Below are positions 6,940 through 14,338 of a stretch of DNA of 41,809 nt, one piece after another; positions within the stretch are counted from its first letter, which is position 1; every line of letters begins with the position of its first letter. The stretch lies in assembly GCA_018303625.1 (NCBI GenBank), contig JAGVXV010000017.1, positions 1 to 41,809 of the forward strand. Reading direction: 5' to 3'. The notes beneath the pieces are model-generated. The model saw nothing but the letters and a program-made list of their open reading frames with translations. It had not been told where the DNA came from and did not search any database. The DNA comes from Candidatus Woesearchaeota archaeon (GTDB lineage: Archaea; Nanobdellota; Nanobdellia; Woesearchaeales; GW2011-AR4). The position numbers and the translations under genes are program-made.

Positions 6940-7419
6940 ATGCCTATAGAAAATCTAAACAGAAAATTAAGCGAAGTTCTTGAAAAATTGCATTATTTGG
7001 AGATGGTCATAAGGAACCTCAAGGAAAACCACGACTCTTATCTGGTTGATGTTGAGGGCATTGATGAAAAGCTGTTTGCCGAGATAGCCACCTATGAGAT
7101 CCTGACAGAAGAGATGAAAAAGGCTTTTTTGGAGCTTCTGATGAGCGATGCCATGTCAATAGCAGCGAGAGCGGTGCAGCAGCCTGATTTTCATGAAAAG
7201 GCATTTGAAATGCTAAGTGGCATAGAAAGAATGCTGCACAGCCTTTACAAGCATGAGAAGATTGACATAGACAGAAGCGAGGTATTGAAAGGGCTGGCAA
7301 CCAATGCAAATCAAGAGCTGACTAATATCAAAAACGAGATGGAAAAGCGGCTAAAAAAAGTTGAAAGTGATAGGAAGAATTTCTCAAGAACCCAAGACAT
7401 TCATAGGATATCAAAATAA
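6940..7419 (+). CDS. Conserved-looking helical protein, function unknown
   Basis: This 159-residue, almost entirely helical protein is not recognised. The N-terminal 35 residues (LNRKLSEVLEKLHYLEMVIRN) and the C-terminal third (NQELTNIKNEMEKRLKKVESDR) are heptad-rich and probably form coiled coils. The centre (residues 45-100) is less charged and includes EMKKAFLELLMSDAMSIAARA. There is no signal peptide, membrane segment or metal motif. The ATG at 6940 follows a TATA-like box at 6910-6917. The promoter carries both the repeated 19-nt upstream element and one TACTACT half-site, so it may share control with the divergent RHH operon. It converges on the ATP-grasp gene with a 26-nt gap. Confidence 0.65.
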   Translation: MPIENLNRKLSEVLEKLHYLEMVIRNLKENHDSYLVDVEGIDEKLFAEIATYEILTEEMKKAFLELLMSDAMSIAARAVQQPDFHEKAFEMLSGIERMLHSLYKHEKIDIDRSEVLKGLATNANQELTNIKNEMEKRLKKVESDRKNFSRTQDIHRISK

Positions 7420-7445
7420 TTTTATAGCAATTTTCTAATGCTTTT

Positions 7446-8876
7446 TTATAATGTTGTTATAGCCCTTGACTGCAATATGAAAATTTCTTTGTTTTTAACC
7501 GCGAATTCTATGTCCTGCGGCTTTTTGTACAATTTCTCAATTTTAGCCCCGATTTTGGCAATTTTCACAATTATACCTTCATCGATATCCTCTGTTACCT
7601 GCCTGTTTTTTATTTCAAAATTTTTCCTGCCGATAAAATAGCTGTTTGGAGTCACTTTCCCTGAAACCAGTTTTTCCCCAATTCCAAGTGTTGCCTCAAC
7701 CAGAATGTCCTTTTTATAGATAGGGTCTACAGTGAACATAACTCCTGCAAAATCCGGCTTAATCATTTCCTGTACTACTACTGCTATTCCAAACAAATTG
7801 AAATGCATTATCTCAAGAGTTTCTTTTATTATACCCTTGATAAAGCTAATATCCAGAGAGTTCTTGACAAGGCTTACATGAGTTGCTCCAGGCACCTTGA
7901 AAACTGGCCTTTTTGTCCTGCCACCATAGCCTTCGCCATATCTCAGTAAAAGTTTGTCATAGGCAGGAGCAAGATTGTCTTTTTCTCCATTTATGTAGAA
8001 AACTCTTTTTGGATCCATTAATTCCTCTACCTTGCCCTTGTCAGAGCCTATCCCGTAAAACGCACTTACAATATTATTATCTCCGAATTCCTTCAGATAA
8101 TTGAAAAAGTACTTCTCTCCATCGCTGTATCCTATTACTATCGGGCATATTCCTGTCTTTTCAGCCGCAAGCATCAATGAATTATGGATGACTTCAGGAT
8201 CTCTTGAATCAACCCTTATAGTCTTTATTCCAGAATGTTTTTCTATATCATCTGCATCAAAAGGGTACTTTCCCAGTCCAGGCAGGAATATTATCGACAG
8301 TTTGTCGTATCCCAATTTTTTTGAAACCGGACTGAATATTTTTGTGCCTTTTTCCCTAAGCTTTGAGCCCTGCCCTATGTTTTTCTCTTTCCTGTAGAAT
8401 ATCGCCCTTGAGGTATAAAGCGAGGCCCAGCATTTCCTTATATGCTCAACAATTTTATTTTTTTTGATGAAAAGGTAAGTGTCCTGCTGGCCTGCAAAGC
8501 TTGCTTTTGGCAGGTCTTCTGCAGTTGCGCTGCTCCTCACTGCAAAATTATCAGCCTTGATTTTTTTTAATTGGTCTTCTATTTCTTTTATTAAATTTTT
8601 ATTTATTTTTCCTTTTAATATCAAATCTCTGATTTTTTTGGAATTTGCATCCAAATTTTTAGTGTTTTTGCAGTTAATTCCCATGATTATTGATCCTATT
8701 TTTTTATTTAATTTGTTCTCATCTAAAAATCCGTAATAAGCTTTTGTAGTTGCCGTAAATCCGTCTGGAACGTTAAATCCGCTGTTGAATAATATGCCCA
8801 GATTTACTGCTTTGCCTCCTACAGTTTTTATGTCGTTTTTTTTCGTTTCCCTGAATGTAAGTATGTCTTTTGGCAT
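7446..8876 (-). CDS. Split dikinase ATP-grasp subunit (PPDK_N / PEP synthase N-domain) with inserted alpha/beta-hydrolase-like domain
   Basis: The 476-residue protein is the ATP-binding domain of PEP synthase/PPDK/rifampin phosphotransferase-type enzymes and stops where that domain ends. Landmarks: VGGKAVNLG (19-27), RSSATAEDLP (114-123) with SFAGQQDTYL (126-135), CWASLYTSRAIFYR (149-162), GIAVVVQEMI (363-372) with GVMFTVDP, ATLGIGEKLVSG, and the terminal PQDIEF...ILQSRAIT (453-474). Between YR (162) and GIAVV (363), where relatives have a loop of about 10-15 residues, sits a roughly 195-residue domain (about 165-359). It has PGLG (199-202), a GYSDG elbow with Ser251, Asp300 (INGEKD) and His333 (GATHVSL). 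There is no His swivel and no PEP-binding barrel; five swivel proteins are encoded just upstream in the same direction. It is predicted to transfer a phosphate from ATP to their His. Confidence 0.88.
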   Translation of the reverse strand: MPKDILTFRETKKNDIKTVGGKAVNLGILFNSGFNVPDGFTATTKAYYGFLDENKLNKKIGSIIMGINCKNTKNLDANSKKIRDLILKGKINKNLIKEIEDQLKKIKADNFAVRSSATAEDLPKASFAGQQDTYLFIKKNKIVEHIRKCWASLYTSRAIFYRKEKNIGQGSKLREKGTKIFSPVSKKLGYDKLSIIFLPGLGKYPFDADDIEKHSGIKTIRVDSRDPEVIHNSLMLAAEKTGICPIVIGYSDGEKYFFNYLKEFGDNNIVSAFYGIGSDKGKVEELMDPKRVFYINGEKDNLAPAYDKLLLRYGEGYGGRTKRPVFKVPGATHVSLVKNSLDISFIKGIIKETLEIMHFNLFGIAVVVQEMIKPDFAGVMFTVDPIYKKDILVEATLGIGEKLVSGKVTPNSYFIGRKNFEIKNRQVTEDIDEGIIVKIAKIGAKIEKLYKKPQDIEFAVKNKEIFILQSRAITTL

Positions 8877-8882
8877 TTTTGA

Positions 8883-10436
8883 TCACTTTTCAAGCAATAT
8901 CACAACACCATGATTTGCCTTTACTTCGACTAAATTGCCATTCTTAAGCTGTTTTGTCGCTGTTTTGGTTCCTATGATGCAGGGTATTCCAAGCTCCCTT
9001 GCAACTATTGCGGCATGGCTCGTAATGCCGCCCTCGTCTGTCACAATCGCTGCTGCTTTTTTTATTGCAGGAAGGTATTCGGGCCTTGTCATTGATGCAA
9101 CAAGAACTTCGCCATTCCTGAAATTTACAATATCCCCATGGCTTTTGCAGACCCTTACTTTTCCTGCTGCAGAGCCCTGGGAAGCGCACATCCCGCTGAG
9201 CTCCTTAAATTCCTCTTTCTTGTATTTTTTAAGTAAATTAAGGTATTGTCTGTATTTGTTTCCTGTTAGAACCTCAGTAACGAGTACTTTTGCATTTCCT
9301 TCCGCAATAATTATACATCCTTTCTTCCTGTTTTCCAGAAATTTGTTATCTATTTTAGATAAATCTTTCTCTCTCACTTCATAAGGAAGAAGGTATCTGA
9401 CAAATTCTTCCTTAAGGCTGTGCCTTTTTCCTATCTCAACCAGCAATAAATCAAGGTAATGGATTGTTTTGAGAATATGCATTTTCCTGTCATCCTGCCA
9501 TGCTCCAATCTGGTTGGATATTTCTATCAAGTCCCTTAATTCTTCTGGAAAGTTTAATTTTTTAAGCATAGACTTCTTTTCTTTCAGACTGTTTTTTAAT
9601 TTTCCCTCTTGTCTTGAAATTAATTTTTTTGCATACATTCCTTTTTTCAGCATTATTTTCAGCTCGGAAACAAAGTTATTAAGCGTTAAGATTTTGGAGC
9701 CAGCATAAAAGTTTTTTATCCAGTAGTATTTTTGCCTGTGGCTTTCAAGCATAGAATAAAATTTTTTAAAATCTTTTAATCTTGATAAGATAATTTCTGC
9801 ATTTTCGCTTTTGAAAATCCCGGATAGTTTTTTGTTGTTCTGTATCTCAGCTAAAATCCGCAATAAATCCCTGCCTTCTTCCAGCATAAATGAGGATTTA
9901 TCAGGCATTGTTACAATATTAAAAACCTCGCTGGGCTTTTTATTTGTTTTTTTCTTAAGAAGATGCTCTTCAATGCCTTTCTTTATCTTAAAATCGTATG
10001 TCAGCGCAAAGCCCTCTATTATATGGGATCTGTCAAGCAATTGACTATAATAATTCGATGTCTGCTGGTACAATTCAATCAGTTTTCCTGTCAGCTCATT
10101 TTCCACATTAATTGTATCAAGATAATTAAAGAATTTGAATATTTTTTTAAAATCGCTATTGTCTTTTTTTATAAGTGATTTTATATAGTTTCTGTTTTTT
10201 TTGAAATTATCTACTATATTCTCCCCAATCTTTCTTAAATCATCAACACCATAATGGTACTCGTTATAGTCATTCTTGAAGGCGTGAATCATTGCGCTGT
10301 AGCCATAGCCTACTTTCCTATTGCAGCCGACCATTCCTGAAGTCATCCCGAAAAAAATTAAATTTGGTGTGCAGTTAAATCCCTGTATGTACCATTTCCT
10401 TTTCGCGAGATGCTCGAATTTCTTTGCCTTGTTCAT
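8883..10436 (-). CDS. PEP-utiliser-type phosphohistidine swivel protein 5 (nearest the ATP-grasp gene)
   Basis: The ATG at 10436 is one base after the Pta stop and gives 517 residues; the longer frame upstream lies inside pta and is rejected. The N-terminal about 360 residues are helical, starting KRKWYIQGF. They carry the array motifs TMPDKSSFMLEE (177-188), YYWIKNFY (237-244), and WQDDRK (313-318) followed by HY (326-327). The C-terminus is a PEP-utiliser mobile domain: GEVLVASMTRPEYLPAIKKA and DEGGITSHAAIVAREL with the phosphorylatable His474. ATP-grasp and PEP/pyruvate TIM-barrel domains are absent. The ATP-grasp gene begins 6 nt downstream, so this is its closest partner. The arrangement equals the last two domains of rifampin phosphotransferase. 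The substrate is unknown. Confidence 0.85.
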   Translation of the reverse strand: MNKAKKFEHLAKRKWYIQGFNCTPNLIFFGMTSGMVGCNRKVGYGYSAMIHAFKNDYNEYHYGVDDLRKIGENIVDNFKKNRNYIKSLIKKDNSDFKKIFKFFNYLDTINVENELTGKLIELYQQTSNYYSQLLDRSHIIEGFALTYDFKIKKGIEEHLLKKKTNKKPSEVFNIVTMPDKSSFMLEEGRDLLRILAEIQNNKKLSGIFKSENAEIILSRLKDFKKFYSMLESHRQKYYWIKNFYAGSKILTLNNFVSELKIMLKKGMYAKKLISRQEGKLKNSLKEKKSMLKKLNFPEELRDLIEISNQIGAWQDDRKMHILKTIHYLDLLLVEIGKRHSLKEEFVRYLLPYEVREKDLSKIDNKFLENRKKGCIIIAEGNAKVLVTEVLTGNKYRQYLNLLKKYKKEEFKELSGMCASQGSAAGKVRVCKSHGDIVNFRNGEVLVASMTRPEYLPAIKKAAAIVTDEGGITSHAAIVARELGIPCIIGTKTATKQLKNGNLVEVKANHGVVILLEK

Positions 10437-10437
10437 C

Positions 10438-11430
10438 TTAAAGATTCTTGTTTGCCATAAAAGCGCATAGCATAACAGTGTTTGCAATGTCTTCTGGCTT
10501 AAAAGTCCTTCCAAGGTCATTTACAGGCTTCCTGAATCCCATATTTAGAGGCCCAATATACTGCACATCCCCAAATTCCATCCATAATTTAAGGCCGATA
10601 TTAGCAGAAGTTAAATCTGGAAATACTAGGCAGTTAGCATCGCCTTTAACAGGGCTTTCAGGGCATTTTCTCATAAATCCTTCCTTCAAAATAGCGGCAT
10701 CAAGCTGCAGTTCACCATCTATAATCAAGTCAGGCTTTTTTTCCTTGGCTATTTTTACTGCATCCCTGATTCTTTTCAGGCTTGGATGCTCTCCGGAGCC
10801 TTTTGTTGAGTAGGAAAGCATTGCAACTTTTGGCTTCATTCCTAAAGCCTCTGCTGCCATTGCTGTATTTACTGCAATGTCTGCAAGCTGCTCTGAAGTA
10901 GGTTCTATATTTATGTCAGCATCGGCGCAAAGGAAAACCTTATTGAACTTTTTGTCAAGCATTATGCTTACTCCGGCAACGGTGCTTACTCCCTCTTTTG
11001 TCCTTATTACCTGCAAAGCTGGCCTTATCAATGAGGCAGTAGGATAAACGCATGTCCCCGTCATGGCATCGGCTTTTCCTCCATAAAGCAGCATTATTCC
11101 AAAATAGAATTGGTCATTGAGAAGCTTTTTAGCCTCTTCCAGTGTCAGGCCTTTATTTTTTCTCAATTCATACAACAAGCCTGCAAGCCTATCTTTTTCT
11201 TTGGAAGTAGAAGGCGTTATTATCTCGGTATTTCCCAAATCAAGATTTAATTTTTTGATGCTTGCCTCTATTTTCTTAATATTTTCTCCTATTAATATCG
11301 GCACTGCTATTTTCTCCTTTAGGATGATGTCTGCTGCTTTTACAACCCGTTCATCATCCGCCTCCGGAATTATGACTCGAGCCTTTTTTTGCCTTGCAGT
11401 TTCCAGCAGAAATTTTTTTATATCAACCAT
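10438..11430 (-). CDS. pta: Phosphate acetyltransferase
   Basis: The enzyme interconverts acetyl-CoA plus phosphate and acetyl phosphate plus CoA. The 330-residue length is that of the single-domain catalytic form. Family features include VIIPEADDERVVKAA near the N-terminus, GGKADAMTGTCVYPTASLIRP cut by family-typical loops, MLSYSTKGSGEHP, DGELQLDAA, and the C-terminal VFPDLTSANIGLK with IGPLNMGFRKPVNDLGR. It sits inside the swivel-protein array, upstream of swivel protein 5 with a 1-nt gap. A GGAGATC-type ribosome binding site and a TTTTTAAAAG stretch in the 65-nt gap upstream suggest an additional internal promoter. No acetate kinase is in the window. Most archaea use ADP-forming acetyl-CoA synthetase, so a Pta is notable; transfer from bacteria is likely but unproven. 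Confidence 0.92.
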   Translation of the reverse strand: MVDIKKFLLETARQKKARVIIPEADDERVVKAADIILKEKIAVPILIGENIKKIEASIKKLNLDLGNTEIITPSTSKEKDRLAGLLYELRKNKGLTLEEAKKLLNDQFYFGIMLLYGGKADAMTGTCVYPTASLIRPALQVIRTKEGVSTVAGVSIMLDKKFNKVFLCADADINIEPTSEQLADIAVNTAMAAEALGMKPKVAMLSYSTKGSGEHPSLKRIRDAVKIAKEKKPDLIIDGELQLDAAILKEGFMRKCPESPVKGDANCLVFPDLTSANIGLKLWMEFGDVQYIGPLNMGFRKPVNDLGRTFKPEDIANTVMLCAFMANKNL

Positions 11431-11495
11431 AGGATCTCCATACTATGCTAAGGAATATGGCCCTTTTAAAAATTTTCTGTATTATTAACAATAAC

Positions 11496-12893
11496 TTAGC
11501 CCAGTATCTTAATAGTTCCGTGATTTGCATTTACTTCCACAAAATCCCCATCCTTTAGCATCAAGAGAAGATGCTTTATGCCGACAATACATGGCTTCTT
11601 AAGTTCCCTTGAAACAATAGCGGCGTGAGATGTAATCCCGCCAGTTTCTGTAAGTATGGCTTTTGCCTTGCTCATTATAGGAAGATAGTTTACATTAGTA
11701 TACGGTGCCACTAAAATATCCCCATCCTTAAACTTATGGATATGGCTTATATTGAGGATTATGCTTACCCTGCCTTTAACATTCCCGGGCGAAGCAGGCA
11801 GCCCTTTCAGCTCTTTTGCCTCGCCCTGTGAAGAAACCAGAATAAAGTAATCATCTGGAGCGTTTGAAATTGCCTCATTTTCTATAAGATACGCCCAGCG
11901 TCTATTTCTTTTTTCTATATCTTGTATGCTATACCCCTTTAGATAATGAATAATTTCATCAGGAGACAATTGGCATATATTTTTTAGTTTAGAAATTGAT
12001 ATACGCCCTAACTTATATTCCATTACCTTCCTTATATAAACATTAACTTTATTGAGAACTTCTTTCTTTCTCTCATTGTAAAGGAAAAGCAGCTCCTGTA
12101 TCATATTCACTTTCTGCAAAAGCTCTTTCGGCAGTTCTTTGTTAAGTCTTTTAATTTTGCTGATTCTCTCCAATGAGCCATTTAAATGCTGTTGTAAGCT
12201 TTTCCTATCCCGCCGGAATTCATTCATCTTCTTTTTCACATAATTTTCATCAATAATATGCCCTAAATAATCATGTATCAGCCAATAAAACTCGTCTGCA
12301 ATTTCTTTTTGGGCTTTTTTATTCTCCAATGCCCCTGAAATCTCAAATAAAAACTTTTCATAATTTGTTTTTCGAACTGAAGAAATGGAATAATGAAAAA
12401 TCTCTTCCTTTTTATCATTTGGCAGATTTAATTTATCATATATTTCTTTTCTTAATTTATCAGTCAGATAGACCTGAAATAAAAACCCTGGGCCATCGAC
12501 AATTTGCGCATAACTTGAAATCAAGCTGAATAGCTGCCTTAATTTCATTTCTCCGTTCTTGTTTAGCCGCTTACCTATAAAAAGCTGACTTATGGGAGTT
12601 TTGATCGTTTGAAGTAAAATAAGGGATACTTCTTTTTCCTTTTCTCTGATTTTTTGGATATATTTGGGGCGAGAAAAAATATAATCAAAGACTTTTATGG
12701 CAGTTTTCTCCAGTTTCCTGTCAAAAAACCAGTGTTTGGAGCCATCTATGATTATTACAATGACTTTAGCTGGCTTAATGCCCAAACCTATCAGTTTCTC
12801 GAATTTCCCGCTGAATATTTTTCCCACTAAACAACTCGGAAAAAACGGAGTTGTTGATGTTTTATATACCAGATGATATTGCTCAGGGTTCAT
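11496..12893 (-). CDS. PEP-utiliser-type phosphohistidine swivel protein 4 (diverged)
   Basis: This 465-residue member of the array has its start overlapping the upstream gene's stop by 4 nt (ATGA). The swivel domain is clear: GDILVAPYTNVNYLPIMSKA, then TETGGITSHAAIVSREL with His423, and the ending GDFVEVNANHGTIKIL. The N-terminal part is distinctive (HLVYKTSTTPFFPSCLVGK, later KVIVIIIDGSKHWF). The central motifs seen in proteins 2, 3 and 5 are eroded: the YFWI-K/R-N motif is missing, and the QDxRK region reads LYNERKKEV. Phosphorylation of His423 should still be possible, but the substrate pocket presumably differs. No ATP-grasp or PEP barrel is present. It is followed by a 65-nt gap before pta, the largest inside the unit. 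Confidence 0.82.
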   Translation of the reverse strand: MNPEQYHLVYKTSTTPFFPSCLVGKIFSGKFEKLIGLGIKPAKVIVIIIDGSKHWFFDRKLEKTAIKVFDYIFSRPKYIQKIREKEKEVSLILLQTIKTPISQLFIGKRLNKNGEMKLRQLFSLISSYAQIVDGPGFLFQVYLTDKLRKEIYDKLNLPNDKKEEIFHYSISSVRKTNYEKFLFEISGALENKKAQKEIADEFYWLIHDYLGHIIDENYVKKKMNEFRRDRKSLQQHLNGSLERISKIKRLNKELPKELLQKVNMIQELLFLYNERKKEVLNKVNVYIRKVMEYKLGRISISKLKNICQLSPDEIIHYLKGYSIQDIEKRNRRWAYLIENEAISNAPDDYFILVSSQGEAKELKGLPASPGNVKGRVSIILNISHIHKFKDGDILVAPYTNVNYLPIMSKAKAILTETGGITSHAAIVSRELKKPCIVGIKHLLLMLKDGDFVEVNANHGTIKILG

Positions 12894-14338
12894 TTTATCT
12901 TCCTCACAATTCCCTTGTCTGTATCCACTTCAATAAGCATGCCATTTTTCAATGATTTTGTGGCGATTTTTGCCCCTACAATGCAGGGTATGCCCAGCTC
13001 TCTTGAAACAATAGCTGCATGACTAGTCATGCCCCCTTCGTCTGTGATAACAGCGGCAGCTTTTCTCATGGCAACAACAAAATCCGGGGATGTCATTGGA
13101 GCGACTAAAATTTCGCCTTTTTTCATTTTGTTTACGTTCCTTGGAGTAAGCAATATCCTGACTTTACCTTTCACGGATTTTTTGCCAAAGCTCACTACCA
13201 TTCCTTTTATTGAATCTGTGTCCTTGTTTACTTCCTTCTTTAGAAATGGATTTACTTTCTTCATTATTTTTTCTCCTGTTTCAAAAACTAAACTTCTCTT
13301 ATGATAATGGAATAAGCACTTTCTTTTTCTTTGATTTATTATTGAAGTATTTACTTTTTTACCATCTTTCATCAACTTTGCAAGGTCATCTCCAGAATAG
13401 TACTTTAAGTCAAGAAACCTTACCTTCTTTCTCCAGGAAATCTGCCTGAGGAACAGGTCGATATAATGGTTTGAGGTGAATATCTGCTCTTTTCTTGCAT
13501 CCTGCCACCATATGGAATAGCTTAGTCTTTTTGCTATTTTCATTATATCTTTATCCAGATTATAATCTCTTGAAATTAACATTTTTTGCTTTAAAGTTTT
13601 CGCAGGGATTTCCATTATTTTCTTTATTTTAATCTTAGCCTCGCTGCTTTTGATCTTCTTTAACTGTTTCCTAAAGTAATTGTGGCCTAGTATTTTCTGC
13701 TCAAAATAGCTGTTGTTAATCCAGAAATATTCCCTGCAGTGGGAGTTAAGCAGCTGATTGAAGATTTTTTTATTTTTTGACATTTCTTTGATTTTCAGCA
13801 GATTTAATTCTTCTTTCTGGTAAAAGGAATAATCTTCCGGGGCAGTTAATTTCTCAAACAATCTTAAAAATTCTGCTTCATTTTCGATAATTTTATGCAA
13901 TTCTTCCTTTAGTATCTGCTCCCCTCCCCAGTTTGAAAGCTCAGGAACAAGGCCGACTGTCCAGAATTTCAGATATAGGGAGTTCCATTTCTGGAACATG
14001 GCATTGAACTGCTTTTCACTTAGTGAATCCAGGTGTTTTTTTGTTATAGTTTTCTCGATATCTCTAAGCTCCTTTCTTGCAGCCTTATAGTCTGTTTCCA
14101 GCTTTTTCAGGTTTTTGTCATCCATAATCCATTTCGTAAATGATTTCTTTCCGGCATTCCGCAAATCTGTGTAGTCTGCTATTAAGGTCATCTTTGTTTT
14201 TGAGAAATAAAAAAGAAATTCCGGCCAATGATAAGTATATTTTGGCTTTTGGTACATTATCACGATGAAATAGGAGGTGTATATCGGCCTTCCGTCAATA
14301 GGGCCCCATACGAACAATTCTTTATCTGGGCTTATCAT
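12890..14338 (-). CDS. PEP-utiliser-type phosphohistidine swivel protein 3
   Basis: This 482-residue protein has ATGA overlaps with both neighbours. The N-terminus is unique in the array (ELFVWGPIDGRPIYTSYF). The helical middle contains LTAPEDYSFYQKEEL, CREYFWINNSYFEQKIL and WWQDARKEQIF followed by NHYIDLFL, the most regular version of the shared motifs. The C-terminal swivel domain has GEILVAPMTSPDFVVAMRKA and DEGGMTSHAAIVSREL with His440. Met in GGM resembles PPDK (GGMTSHAA), whereas PEP synthases usually have TCHAA. It is predicted to be phosphorylated on His440 by an ATP-grasp partner supplied in trans and to pass the phosphate to an unknown acceptor held by the helical domain. Confidence 0.85.
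   Translation of the reverse strand: MISPDKELFVWGPIDGRPIYTSYFIVIMYQKPKYTYHWPEFLFYFSKTKMTLIADYTDLRNAGKKSFTKWIMDDKNLKKLETDYKAARKELRDIEKTITKKHLDSLSEKQFNAMFQKWNSLYLKFWTVGLVPELSNWGGEQILKEELHKIIENEAEFLRLFEKLTAPEDYSFYQKEELNLLKIKEMSKNKKIFNQLLNSHCREYFWINNSYFEQKILGHNYFRKQLKKIKSSEAKIKIKKIMEIPAKTLKQKMLISRDYNLDKDIMKIAKRLSYSIWWQDARKEQIFTSNHYIDLFLRQISWRKKVRFLDLKYYSGDDLAKLMKDGKKVNTSIINQRKRKCLFHYHKRSLVFETGEKIMKKVNPFLKKEVNKDTDSIKGMVVSFGKKSVKGKVRILLTPRNVNKMKKGEILVAPMTSPDFVVAMRKAAAVITDEGGMTSHAAIVSRELGIPCIVGAKIATKSLKNGMLIEVDTDKGIVRKIK

Noticed and set aside
10437-10520. N-terminal extension of the swivel protein encoded at 8883 into pta
   Set aside because: The extension is antigenic to no family pattern and lies inside the pta coding region; the ATG at 10436 directly after the pta stop is better.
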